Of a stretch of DNA of 64,000 nt, positions 24,891 to 34,011 are shown one piece after another (position 1 is the first letter of the stretch; the number at the start of each line of letters is the position of its first letter). Source of the DNA: 66-474 sp035695065 (lineage in GTDB: Bacteria; Pseudomonadota; Gammaproteobacteria; Xanthomonadales; Rhodanobacteraceae); the NCBI GenBank assembly GCA_035695065.1, contig DASSEW010000022.1:104816-168815 (forward strand). Reading direction: 5' to 3'. The translations under genes were made by a program, and so were the position numbers. The notes below the pieces were generated by a model. It was not told where the DNA came from and searched no databases. It worked only from the letters and a program-made list of their open reading frames with translations.

Positions 24891-25366
24891 ACGCGAACGG
24901 CCCGGACCTGCGCGATATCCATGTGCCGCCGGTGTCCTGGTGGCCGCCGGCGCCGGGCTGGTGGCTGCTCGCGGCAGTGGTGTTGATCGCGATGGTCGCG
25001 GGCGTGTGGCTGGTGGTGCGACAGCGACGGCTTGCGCATCCGCGCCGGGCGGCGCGCCACGAGATCGAAGCCATGGCCGCGCGCTTCGCGCAGGATGGCG
25101 ATGCACACGCATTGGCGGCGGACGTTTCGAAATTGTTGCGGAGAATTGCATTGATGGTGGAGCCCGCTGCTGCCGCGCGTGACTCGAGCGAATGGCGCGC
25201 ATTTCTCGCAAGCCGCGCGCCCGGCGCATTCGACGACGCTCAACTCGCGACACTGCTGGAAGCGCCTTATCGCGCGCACCCCACGTTCGATGCGGAAGCC
25301 TTGCTCGCCTCTGCACGCAGCTGGTGCGAACGTGCATTGCGCGAGCGGGCGCGATCACCCGCATGA
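24887..25366 (+). CDS. DUF4381 single-pass membrane protein
   Basis: A 159-residue protein with a proline/tryptophan-rich start (LRDIHVPPVSWWPPAPGWW), a membrane segment at about residues 20-42 and a cytoplasmic helical domain including LLRRIALM. This is the small DUF4381 protein regularly placed between DUF58 and BatA genes. Both junctions are ATGA overlaps, so translation is coupled. The function is unknown. Confidence 0.85.
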   Translation: MNANGPDLRDIHVPPVSWWPPAPGWWLLAAVVLIAMVAGVWLVVRQRRLAHPRRAARHEIEAMAARFAQDGDAHALAADVSKLLRRIALMVEPAAAARDSSEWRAFLASRAPGAFDDAQLATLLEAPYRAHPTFDAEALLASARSWCERALRERARSPA

Positions 25367-26337
25367 TCCACTTCGCGTGGCCATGGATGTTCGCGCTGCT
25401 GCCGCTGCCGCTGCTGGCGTGGTGGCTGCTTCCGCCGGCACCTGCAGCGGCGATGCGACTGCCGCATCGCATCGCCGCCACCCGCACGCATTCGCGCGAG
25501 GCGCGGCGCTGGCGTGTGTCGATCGCGTGGCTGGCGTGGCTGCTCGCGGTCACCGCTGCGGCGCGCCCGCAGCAGATTGCACCGCCCGAGGCGCTGGTGC
25601 GCAGCGGCCGCGCGTTGATGCTGGCCGTCGACGTATCCGGCAGCATGGCGATCCAGGACATGCCGCTCGGCACGCAGGTGGTCAGCCGCTTTGCAGCCGT
25701 GAAGGCGATCGCGGGCGATTTCGTCGCGCAACGCCAGGGCGACGAGGTGGGATTGGTGCTGTTCGGCACCCACGCCTATTTGCTGACGCCGCTCACCTTC
25801 GACGTCGCCACCGTCGCCAAGCAACTGGACGGTGCCGCGATCGGCCTGGCCGGACGTGAAACCGCGCTGGGCGATGCCATCGTGCTGGCGACGAAGCATC
25901 TTTCGAAATTGCCCGCGCGTTCGCGCGTGCTGGTGCTGCTGACCGATGGCGTGAACACCGCCGGTGCAGTCGCACCGCTGCAGGCCGCCCAGCTCGCCAA
26001 GGCTGCGGGCGTGCGCATCTACACCATCGGCATCGGCTCAGCCGGCGGGGAAACCCTCAGCGTGTTCGGCATGCAGATTCCTGCGCCGGATCAGGATCTG
26101 GATGTCTCCACGCTCAACTCGATCGCGCAGCAGACCGGCGGGAAATTCTTCCGCGCGGCGGATGCGGACCAGCTGGCGGACGCGTATCGCGCGATCGACA
26201 GGCTCGAACCGCTGGCGCGCGGCGATGCGCTGCTGCGTCCGCGCGAAGAACGCTATCCGTATCCGCTCGTCGCCGCGCTGTTGCTCGGCTGCGCATTGCT
26301 GCCATGGCGCAGCGCACTGCGCGTGGTGACTGCATGA
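25363..26337 (+). CDS. batA: VWA-domain membrane protein BatA
   Basis: A 324-residue protein with two membrane segments near the N-terminus, a von Willebrand factor A domain and a C-terminal membrane segment. The metal site is intact: DVSGS at about residue 89 (DxSxS), a Thr in GRETALGDAI, and LLTDGVNTAG. BatA proteins were first linked to aerotolerance in Bacteroides; the precise role is unclear. It is coupled to its neighbours by ATGA overlaps. Confidence 0.9.
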   Translation: MIHFAWPWMFALLPLPLLAWWLLPPAPAAAMRLPHRIAATRTHSREARRWRVSIAWLAWLLAVTAAARPQQIAPPEALVRSGRALMLAVDVSGSMAIQDMPLGTQVVSRFAAVKAIAGDFVAQRQGDEVGLVLFGTHAYLLTPLTFDVATVAKQLDGAAIGLAGRETALGDAIVLATKHLSKLPARSRVLVLLTDGVNTAGAVAPLQAAQLAKAAGVRIYTIGIGSAGGETLSVFGMQIPAPDQDLDVSTLNSIAQQTGGKFFRAADADQLADAYRAIDRLEPLARGDALLRPREERYPYPLVAALLLGCALLPWRSALRVVTA

Positions 26338-28226
26338 TCGCGCTGCATTTTCTGCGGCCGTGGTGGTGGCTGGCATTGTTGCCGCTGCCGCTGGTGCTCT
26401 ACGCGCTGGCGCGCAGTGGAGGGGGTCGTGCCGCGCTGGCGCGGCTTGCGGATGCCGCGCTGTTGCCCGCGCTCGTGCGGGACGACGGCACGCGCAGGCG
26501 CTGGGCCCTGGTGCTCGCCGGAGTGGTGTGGCTGCTCGCGGTCGCGGCGCTATCCGGCCCCGCCTGGCAGCGCGCGCCCACGCCGCTCTACGCCAATGGT
26601 GCGGCACGCGTGGTTGCGTTGTCGCTGTCCGGCGACATGCGTGCGCAGGATCTCAAACCCGATCGCACGACGCGCGCGCGTTACGCGGTACGCGACCTGC
26701 TGGACAGCGCGGGCGACGCGCGCGTGGCGCTGATCGGTTACGCAGGGGACGCCTTCGTGGTCGCGCCCCTCACTCCGGACAAGCAGACCGTGCTGAACCT
26801 GCTGGACGCATTGAGCCCGGACGTGATGCCCGCACCCGGCAACAACGGTGCGCGTGCAATCGAGCAGGCGCTCGCGCTCCTGCAGCAGGCGCATGTCAGC
26901 GGAGGCGAAATCGTGCTGGTGACGGACGACGCGGATCATGCCGCGGTGGACGCCGCGCGCAAGGCGCGCGCGTCGGGCGTGCGCGTGGACGTGCTCGGCA
27001 TCGGTACGCGTGCCGGCGCGCCGGTGCCGTTGGCGGATGGCGGCTTCGCGCGCGATGGCGGCAGCGTGCGCATCGCCCGGCGCAATGATGCAGCGCTGCG
27101 TGACGTCGCCAATGCCGGTGGCGGAACCTACGCGCCGCTGCAGCAGGACGGCAGTGGCGTGGCCGCGCTCGGCGCGCCCGCGGCGACGCAGGGTTCCGAT
27201 GCCGCGCATCAACAGGCGGATGTCTGGCGCGACGGTGGTGCGTGGCTGCTGATCCCGCTGTTGCCGCTGGCCGCGCTCGCTTTCCGGCGCGGCTGGTTGT
27301 GCGTGCTGGCCCTGGTGTTCGTCACGCCCTTCGCGCATGCCTCCGCGTGGGATGCGCTGTGGGCGCGACCCGATCAGCGTGCGTCGCAGGCGTTGCAGGA
27401 TGGCGATTACGCGAGGGCCGGCAAGCTCGCGCGCGATCCGCAACTGAAGGGCGCGGCGGCGTATCGCGCGGGCGACTACGCGAACGCCGGAAAGTATTTC
27501 GCGCAGGGTGACAGCGCGCGTGCCGATTACAACCTCGGCAATGCATTGGCCAAGAGCGGGCAATACCAGCACGCGATCGCGGCCTATGATCGCGCGTTAG
27601 AGCGCGATCCGAAGATGGCCGATGCGCGCGCCAATCGCGAGGCGGTGGAGCAATGGCTGAAACAGCATCCGCCACAATCGCAACAGGCGGGCGACCAGGG
27701 CACGCAGGGGAATCCATCCGGCCAATCACAAAAGGGTTCCGGTTCTTCCTCGCAGAATGCGCAACAGGGTTCGCAACAGAATGCGCAGCAGGGCAGCGGC
27801 AATGACGCGCGCAACCAGCGTGCGCAGGCCGGCGCCGGCAATGGTCATTCCAGTGATGCGCAGAACGCCGACAGCGCCGCCGGCAAGGCGGCCAATGGCG
27901 GGCAGGGAGCGGGCGACAGCGGCGCATCGCTGGCCGAGGACGCGCAGCAGCGCGCACAAGTGGCGCGCGCGCAACAGGCGCTGAAACAGGAGCTGGCGAA
28001 GCAGCAAGCTGCCGGTGCCGCAAACGGCAAATCGGGCGTCTCGCGAAACGTACAAGGCGCCTACGCGCTGGGCGCCGCGCCTTCGGACCAGGACCGGGGC
28101 AAGTTCAATCCGCAGCAACGCGCGATGCTCGACGCGGTGCCGGATGATCCCGGCGCGCTGTTGCGGCGCAAGTTCATGCTGGAATGGCAGCGCCGGCACG
28201 GCCAGCAGCCTGACGAGGATCAATGA
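26334..28226 (+). CDS. batB: BatB/BatC fusion: degenerate VWA domain plus TPR and Gln/Asn-rich tail
   Basis: A 630-residue protein. Two N-terminal membrane segments precede a VWA domain (about residues 80-270), then two more hydrophobic stretches, TPR repeats (about 345-440, with YNLGNALAKSGQYQHAIAAY) and a long tail rich in Gln, Asn, Ser and Gly (about 455-600). TPR proteins of this cluster are often separate (BatC); here they are fused. The metal site is changed: the DxSxS position reads SLSGD, and the Thr position reads NN in GNNGARAI, while LVTDD is kept. It may no longer bind metal. Starts at the ATGA overlap with batA. Confidence 0.88.
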   Translation: MIALHFLRPWWWLALLPLPLVLYALARSGGGRAALARLADAALLPALVRDDGTRRRWALVLAGVVWLLAVAALSGPAWQRAPTPLYANGAARVVALSLSGDMRAQDLKPDRTTRARYAVRDLLDSAGDARVALIGYAGDAFVVAPLTPDKQTVLNLLDALSPDVMPAPGNNGARAIEQALALLQQAHVSGGEIVLVTDDADHAAVDAARKARASGVRVDVLGIGTRAGAPVPLADGGFARDGGSVRIARRNDAALRDVANAGGGTYAPLQQDGSGVAALGAPAATQGSDAAHQQADVWRDGGAWLLIPLLPLAALAFRRGWLCVLALVFVTPFAHASAWDALWARPDQRASQALQDGDYARAGKLARDPQLKGAAAYRAGDYANAGKYFAQGDSARADYNLGNALAKSGQYQHAIAAYDRALERDPKMADARANREAVEQWLKQHPPQSQQAGDQGTQGNPSGQSQKGSGSSSQNAQQGSQQNAQQGSGNDARNQRAQAGAGNGHSSDAQNADSAAGKAANGGQGAGDSGASLAEDAQQRAQVARAQQALKQELAKQQAAGAANGKSGVSRNVQGAYALGAAPSDQDRGKFNPQQRAMLDAVPDDPGALLRRKFMLEWQRRHGQQPDEDQ

Positions 28227-29956
28227 TGGCGCGACGCGTACTGCTGATGCTGGCATTGCTGTGGCTGGTTCCGCTTGCGAAGGCCGCAACGGCGCCCGGG
28301 GGTTCGGCACAAGGCCCTTCGACGGGCTCGGGACAGGCCCTGCACGCATTCCTCGACCGCGATCACGCAGCGCTCGGCGACACCGTGACGTTGAACATCG
28401 AAGGCCCGGATGCGCTGTCGGCACGCCCGGATCTTTCGCCGCTGCAGCACGACTTCGAGGTGCTGGGTACTTCCAGTTCTAGCAACGTGCAGATCATCAA
28501 CGGCAGCTCGCGCAGCACCACGCAGCTGGGCATTGCCCTGCGGCCTAGGCATGCCGGCACACTGACGATCCCTTCGTTGCAGATCGGCAGCGAACGCACG
28601 CAGCCGCTCACGTTGCGGGTGACGCCCGCGCCGGCCGGGGCAATGGGCGGCCCGGGTGATCCCGCCTTCCTGGAAGCGAGCGTCAGTGCGCCCGCGCCGT
28701 ATGTCGGACAGCAGGACGTATACACCTTGAAGTTGTTCTACGCCGGCAGCCTCACCGGAGGACAACTGGAGGATCCGCAGGCCGACGGCGCGCAGCTGAT
28801 CCACCTCAATGGCGACACGCGTTATCAGACCACGCGCAACGGCCAGACCTATCAGGTGGTCGAGCGCCATTACGCGCTGGTGCCCGAGCGCAGCGGCCAC
28901 ATCGTCGTGCGCGGGCCGACCTTCATGGGCCAGATGCTCGGCGGTGGCGGCAACGATCCGTTCGGCAGCTTTTTCGACGACGGCAAGCCGGTGCAGGCTC
29001 GTGCCGACGACATCACGCTGGATGCGCGCGCCGCGCCGGCCGGTGCCGGTTCGCCGTGGCTGCCCGCGCAATCCGTGTCGTTGAAATTGAGCGGTCTGCC
29101 GGACGACGGCAGGATCAAGGCGGGCGAACCGCTGAGCCTGACCTTGAGCGTGGACGCGATCGGCGTGCCCGCGGATCGCCTTCCCGAGCCGCAACTGCCG
29201 CCGCTGGACGGCGCGCGTGTGTATCCGGACAAGACCCAGGATGCCACCCGCGACGACGGCCACTGGCTGCACGGCACGCGGACGCGCACGTTCGCGATCG
29301 TTCCCAAGCGCGCGGGCGCGCTGACGATCCCGTCGATCACGCTGAACTGGTGGAACGTGGCGCAGGACCATGCCGAGCAGGCACGGGTGCCGGCGCACAC
29401 GCTGACCGTGGTCGGCGCGGCGGCCGGCAATGCCGCGGTGCCCCCGGCTCCTTCGCCTGCAACGAATGTGCAGGCACCATCAGTTGTTGCGCCGAGCCAC
29501 GAAGCGCTGTGGCGCGCGATTGCCATCGCCTCGTTCGCGCTGTGGGCGATCGTGTTGACGGCGTTCGCGTGGTGGCGCTTGCGGCGGCGGGGCAGGCCCG
29601 TTATGGGTGGGAATGACAGCGCATCCGCGGCACAAGACAATGCGCGAAGCTTGCGCCATCGCGCCATGCAGGCCGCGCGCGAAGGCAATGCGGCCGCATG
29701 CGAACGGGCGCTGCTGGAGTGGGCGCGCGCGCTGCGACCGCAATTGAGGAACCTCGGCGCGGTGCATGACGCATTGGCCGACGAATCCCAGCGCGCGGCG
29801 CTGGAGCAACTGGAGCGCGTGCGCTGGAAGGGCGGCGATGCGCAGGCCGCGTGTGCCGCGGTCGCGCAGGCGTTCGAACGCGGCTTCGCGTGGTCCGATG
29901 CGCCTGGCGAAAAGATCCCGGCCGATGACGGCCTGCCGCCGCTTTACCCGCTTTAA
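28223..29956 (+). CDS. batD: BatD-type oxygen-tolerance protein
   Basis: A 577-residue exported membrane protein. A signal peptide (about residues 1-22) is followed by a beta-sandwich periplasmic region (about 35-400) with SVSAPAPYVGQQDVYTLKLF and RHYALVPERSGHIVV, typical of BatD, then a membrane segment near residue 435 and a cytoplasmic helical end. Residues about 25-40 (GGSAQGPSTGSGQA) come from a dispersed repeat read in frame just after the signal peptide. It starts at an ATGA overlap with the previous gene and closes the cluster. Confidence 0.87.
   Translation: MMARRVLLMLALLWLVPLAKAATAPGGSAQGPSTGSGQALHAFLDRDHAALGDTVTLNIEGPDALSARPDLSPLQHDFEVLGTSSSSNVQIINGSSRSTTQLGIALRPRHAGTLTIPSLQIGSERTQPLTLRVTPAPAGAMGGPGDPAFLEASVSAPAPYVGQQDVYTLKLFYAGSLTGGQLEDPQADGAQLIHLNGDTRYQTTRNGQTYQVVERHYALVPERSGHIVVRGPTFMGQMLGGGGNDPFGSFFDDGKPVQARADDITLDARAAPAGAGSPWLPAQSVSLKLSGLPDDGRIKAGEPLSLTLSVDAIGVPADRLPEPQLPPLDGARVYPDKTQDATRDDGHWLHGTRTRTFAIVPKRAGALTIPSITLNWWNVAQDHAEQARVPAHTLTVVGAAAGNAAVPPAPSPATNVQAPSVVAPSHEALWRAIAIASFALWAIVLTAFAWWRLRRRGRPVMGGNDSASAAQDNARSLRHRAMQAAREGNAAACERALLEWARALRPQLRNLGAVHDALADESQRAALEQLERVRWKGGDAQAACAAVAQAFERGFAWSDAPGEKIPADDGLPPLYPL
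28296..28342 (+). repeat. Dispersed repeat read in frame inside batD
   Basis: The core GGCCCTTCGACGGGCTCGGG at 28313-28332, followed by ACAGGCC, resembles a repeat family of the form CCCTTCGA...CTCAGGGCGAACGG, seen also at 41045-41066 and 62521-62570. It adds about 15 residues at the mature N-terminus of BatD without shifting the frame. Confidence 0.5.
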
Positions 29957-29975
29957 AATGCGGCAATTGTTGCCA

Positions 29976-30040
29976 GTAGGGCGGACAGCGTCCGCCGAAT
30001 GACGGTGCGTGCGTTGCACGGCGGGCCATGCCCCCCTTAC
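29976..30040. repeat. GTAGGGCGG-type repeat pair between batD and the macrodomain gene
   Basis: GTAGGGCGGACAGCGTCCGCC (29976-29996; one arm plus its palindrome) is followed by a degenerate inverted copy GCGGGCCATGCCCCCCTTAC (30021-30040). It lies between two convergent genes and 20 bp after the batD stop. Confidence 0.6.
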
Positions 30041-30074
30041 GCAAGCTATCCGGGTACATCCACCTCAACGTTGT

Positions 30075-30629
30075 TCAGTGCATCGTCCCCGTCACGATCG
30101 GCAAATGCAGCCGCTTCGCAGCGTTGTGGTAGTGCCGCGCCATCTCGCGGTCGAATGCACACAGCACGATCCGCCGCGGCGTGTGCGTCAGCGCGATTTC
30201 TTCCGCCAGCACGCTCAGCGCGATCGCGGCGGCGGCATCGCGCGGATAGCCGTAGATGCCGCAACTGATCGCCGGGAAGGCAATGCTGCCGATGTCGTTG
30301 GCGCGTGCCAGCGCGAGCGAGCTGCGATAACACGCCGCCAGCAGTTCGGGTTCGTGTGCATCGCCGCCGTGCCAGATCGGCCCGGCGGTGTGGATCACGA
30401 ACCTTGCCGGCAGATCGAAGCCGGGCGTGATGCGCGCCTCGCCGGTCGGGCAACGCACGCGCGGGCTGACCTGCGGCAGCGCGCGGCAGGCTTCCAGCAG
30501 GCGCGGGCCGGCGGCGCGGTGGATCGCACCGTCCACGCCGCCGCCCCCGAGCAGCGATTCATTCGCCGCATTGACAATGGCGTCCAGCGCCAGCGTCGTG
30601 ATGTCCGTCTGCAGGATTTCGATCGCCAT
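30075..30629 (-). CDS. ymdB: Macrodomain protein, O-acetyl-ADP-ribose deacetylase type
   Basis: A 184-residue single macrodomain that likely removes acetyl or ADP-ribose groups from ADP-ribose derivatives. It starts with the typical IEILQTDITTLALDAIVNAA, followed by NESLLGGGGVDGAIHRAAG, ARITPGFDLPARFVIHTAGP and AFPAISCGIYGYP, all characteristic of YmdB/MacroD proteins. The conserved Asn and Asp of NAAN and GGVDGAIH are present. The mscL stop lies a few bases upstream, so the two genes may share a transcript. Confidence 0.92.
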   Translation of the reverse strand: MAIEILQTDITTLALDAIVNAANESLLGGGGVDGAIHRAAGPRLLEACRALPQVSPRVRCPTGEARITPGFDLPARFVIHTAGPIWHGGDAHEPELLAACYRSSLALARANDIGSIAFPAISCGIYGYPRDAAAAIALSVLAEEIALTHTPRRIVLCAFDREMARHYHNAAKRLHLPIVTGTMH

Positions 30630-30635
30630 GCAGTG

Positions 30636-31040
30636 TCAGGCAGCGCGCTGCTTCAGCAGGTCGCGGATCTCGGTGAGCAGCACCACGTCCGGTGGCGTGA
30701 CCGGCGGAGGCGGCGCGGCTTCCTTCTTCGGCATCACGTGCTTCACCAGCCAGATCATGATGAACACCGCCAGCGCAATGATCAGGAAGGTGATCACCGT
30801 GTTGACGAATTCGCCGTAGTTGATCGACACCACCTGCTTGGGATCGGGCGAATTCTTGATCACCCATTTCAGGTGGGAGAAATCGATGCCGCCGACCAGC
30901 AGCCCGATCGGCGGCATGATCACGTCGTTGACCAGCGACGTGACGACCTTGCCGAACGCGCCGCCGATGACCACGGCGATGGCGAGGTCAAGCACGTTGC
31001 CGCGCATGATGAAAGCCTTGAAGTCGCTGGCGAAGCTCAT
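30636..31040 (-). CDS. mscL: Large-conductance mechanosensitive channel
   Basis: A 134-residue inner-membrane channel that opens on sudden drops in osmolarity. It begins MSFASDFKAFIMRGNVLDLA and continues with VVIGGAFGKVVTSLVNDVIMP (TM1 and its end), GGIDFSHL in the loop, TM2 with VNTVITFLIIALAVFIMIW, and a C-terminal helix after a Pro-rich linker (APPPPVTPPDV). Length and all motifs match MscL. Confidence 0.96.
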   Translation of the reverse strand: MSFASDFKAFIMRGNVLDLAIAVVIGGAFGKVVTSLVNDVIMPPIGLLVGGIDFSHLKWVIKNSPDPKQVVSINYGEFVNTVITFLIIALAVFIMIWLVKHVMPKKEAAPPPPVTPPDVVLLTEIRDLLKQRAA

Positions 31041-31112
31041 GGCACGATCCTCCGTTGGGTGGGACGGAACTCCTGCACGGGCAGCGCGCCGACTTTAGCG
31101 CAAGCGGCGCGA

Positions 31113-31799
31113 TCAGACGATCCGCCCCTCCAGCTTCGCGATCCCCTGGAGCTCGGCGACGAATGCATCGCCGCGCGCGAGCGGGCCCACGCCCGCCGGC
31201 GTGCCGGTGAAGATCAAATCACCCGCGCGCAGTTCGAACAGCTTCGAGAGTTCCGCGATGATGTCGGCAACCGGGAAGATCATGTCGGCGACGTCGGTGT
31301 CCTGCCGCACCTCGCCGTTCACGCGCAGCGACAGACGTGCGCGCGCGGGATGTCCGATCTCGCTTGCCGCGCGCAATGCGGAAACCGGCGCGGAAGCATC
31401 GAACGCCTTGGCGGTGTCCCACGGCAGGCCTTTCGCCTTGGCCGCGGCCTGCAGGTCGCGGCGCGTGAGATCCAGTCCCACCCCGTAGCCGAACACGCAA
31501 TCCAGCGCGCGCGAAGCATCAATGTCGCGACCTCCGCTCGAGAGCGCGACCACCATTTCCACTTCGTGGTGCAACTCCTTCGTCACCGATGGATACGGCA
31601 CTTCGGTGCCGGTCACGATCGCATCGGCGGGCTTCAGGAAGAACACCGGGTTGCCGCGGCTCACCACTTCCGCGCCCATTTCCTTCGCGTGCTCGGCGTA
31701 ATTGCGGCCGATGCAGTAGATGCGGTGCACGGGGAAGCGGGCCTCGCTGCCGTGGATGGACAGGGAAGGAACGGGGGCGGGCTCGACGGCGTAACGCAT
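31113..31799 (-). CDS. Fumarylacetoacetate hydrolase family protein
   Basis: A 228-residue FAH-family enzyme of the short YcgM type (acylpyruvate hydrolase-like). Markers are YCIGRNYAEHAKEMG, PVFFLKPADAIV, the metal ligands in LHHEVEMVV, DLTRRDLQ, and the C-terminal GDLIFTGTPAGVGPL. Substrates cannot be told from sequence; acylpyruvates or oxaloacetate are plausible. No pathway genes for aromatic degradation are adjacent. Confidence 0.9.
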   Translation of the reverse strand: MRYAVEPAPVPSLSIHGSEARFPVHRIYCIGRNYAEHAKEMGAEVVSRGNPVFFLKPADAIVTGTEVPYPSVTKELHHEVEMVVALSSGGRDIDASRALDCVFGYGVGLDLTRRDLQAAAKAKGLPWDTAKAFDASAPVSALRAASEIGHPARARLSLRVNGEVRQDTDVADMIFPVADIIAELSKLFELRAGDLIFTGTPAGVGPLARGDAFVAELQGIAKLEGRIV

Positions 31800-31956
31800 G
31801 GCGGTATTCCTGCGAAAGCACGAATGCTAGCGCGGGTCGCAGCGGCATGACAGGTGTCAGTCCCGACATCTGATGGCCGTGGCTGTCGCGCACATGCCGC
31901 CGCTGCCAAGCTATGCCACACTCGCGCGTCGAAAAGCGCGCAAGGGGACGTTGAAC

Positions 31957-33189
31957 GTGGACAGCGGCGAACTGTTGAAGCAACTGCGCATCGAGCGTGA
32001 CCAGCGCGAGGAGGAAACGCGCGCGCCGCGCTGGCCATGGATCGCGGGCATCGTGGTGGTCGTGCTGATCGCGGCCGGCGTGGCGGCGTACGCGTTGCGC
32101 AGCAGAGCGGTCGAGGTGCAGGCGGCCACGGCGGTTGCGCCCGCAGCGGGCAGCGATGCCGGCGCGGTGCTGCAGGCGACCGGCTATGTCGTCGCGCGCC
32201 GCAAGGCCACTGTCTCCGCACAGATCATCGGCACCTTGACGCAGGTGTCGGTCGAGGAAGGCGAACACGTCAGCGAAGGGCAGATCCTGGCCCGGCTCGA
32301 TCCCACCGCTTACCAGGCGCAACTGGATTCGGCGCAGGCGCAGTACGCTGCCGCGCAAGCGAACATCGGCAAGGCGCGCGCGACCTTGCAGCAGGATCGC
32401 GCCAACGCCGCGCGCATGAACGCCATCCTGGAGCGCGGTTACGTTTCGAAGCAGGACGCGCAGCAGGCCAACACGCTGGTCGCCACCGATTCGGCCGCGC
32501 TCGATGCCGCCATCAAGCAGGCACAGGCGGCGAAGGACCAGGTGCAGGCGGCCAAGGTCAACATGGATTTCACCGTCGTCCGCGCGCCGTTCGCGGGGGT
32601 GATTACCGACAAGGCCGCGGAGATGGGCGAAATCGTGTCGCCCTACACGTCCGGCGGCGGCGGCATTGCCGGCGGCCTGGCCACGATCGTGGACATGAAT
32701 TCGCTGGAAGTGGACGTGGACGTCAACGAGTCCTACATCAGCCGGGTCACGCCGGGCATGCCGGTGGAGGCAGTGCTGGATGCGTATCCGGATTGGCGCA
32801 TTCCCGCGCACGTGATCGCGATCATCCCGAGCGCGGATCGCAGCAAGGCCACGGTGAAGGTACGCATTGCCTTCGACCAGAAGGATCCGCGCATCATTCC
32901 CGAAATGGGCGTGCGCGTGTCGTTCCTGGAGAAGCGCGCCGACAACACCAGGCCGATCGCCGGCGTGCTGGTGCCCAAGGGCGCGATCGTGCAGCGCGAT
33001 GGGCATGACGTGGTGTTCGTGATCGACGGCGATCACGTGAAACAGACGCCGGTCACGACCGGTGCGGATTTCAACGATCTGAAGCAGGTGACCTCGGGCG
33101 TGAGCGCGGGAGCGCAGGTGGTCGCGGCGCCGGCCGCGCAACTGGCGAACGACGCGAAGGTCAAGGTGGTTTCGGGAAGCAACGGCTAA
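31957..33189 (+). CDS. Periplasmic adaptor protein (MacA/HlyD type) of an ABC system
   Basis: A 410-residue membrane-fusion protein. A short cytoplasmic N-terminus and one membrane segment (about residues 25-47) precede a lipoyl/hairpin region with ARLDPTAYQAQLDSAQAQY, a long coiled coil, VVRAPFAGVITDKAAEMGEIV, and the beta-barrel with GVLVPKGAIVQRDGHDVVFVIDG, here split. It carries substrate or force between an inner-membrane ABC transporter and the outer parts of the envelope. The GTG at 31957 follows AAGGGGA by about 8 nt; upstream in-frame starts exist. First gene of a four-gene operon. Confidence 0.88.
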   Translation: MDSGELLKQLRIERDQREEETRAPRWPWIAGIVVVVLIAAGVAAYALRSRAVEVQAATAVAPAAGSDAGAVLQATGYVVARRKATVSAQIIGTLTQVSVEEGEHVSEGQILARLDPTAYQAQLDSAQAQYAAAQANIGKARATLQQDRANAARMNAILERGYVSKQDAQQANTLVATDSAALDAAIKQAQAAKDQVQAAKVNMDFTVVRAPFAGVITDKAAEMGEIVSPYTSGGGGIAGGLATIVDMNSLEVDVDVNESYISRVTPGMPVEAVLDAYPDWRIPAHVIAIIPSADRSKATVKVRIAFDQKDPRIIPEMGVRVSFLEKRADNTRPIAGVLVPKGAIVQRDGHDVVFVIDGDHVKQTPVTTGADFNDLKQVTSGVSAGAQVVAAPAAQLANDAKVKVVSGSNG

Positions 33190-33209
33190 CGAGTACCGGG
33201 AGACATCCG

Positions 33210-33943
<734 letters not shown>

Positions 33944-33947
<4 letters not shown>

Positions 33948-33985
33948 GGCGGACATTGTCCGCCGGCGGACGGTGTCCGCCCTAC
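33944..33985. repeat. Repeat pair between ABC ATPase and permease genes, covering the stop codon
   Basis: GTAAGGCGGACATTGTCCGCC (arm plus palindrome) is followed at once by the inverted copy GGCGGACGGTGTCCGCCCTAC. The TAA in the left copy is the stop of the ATPase gene. It belongs to the same family as the repeats at 29976 and 60001. Confidence 0.7.
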
Positions 33986-34011
33986 CAGCTGATGATTTGT
34001 GGAGAAAGACG

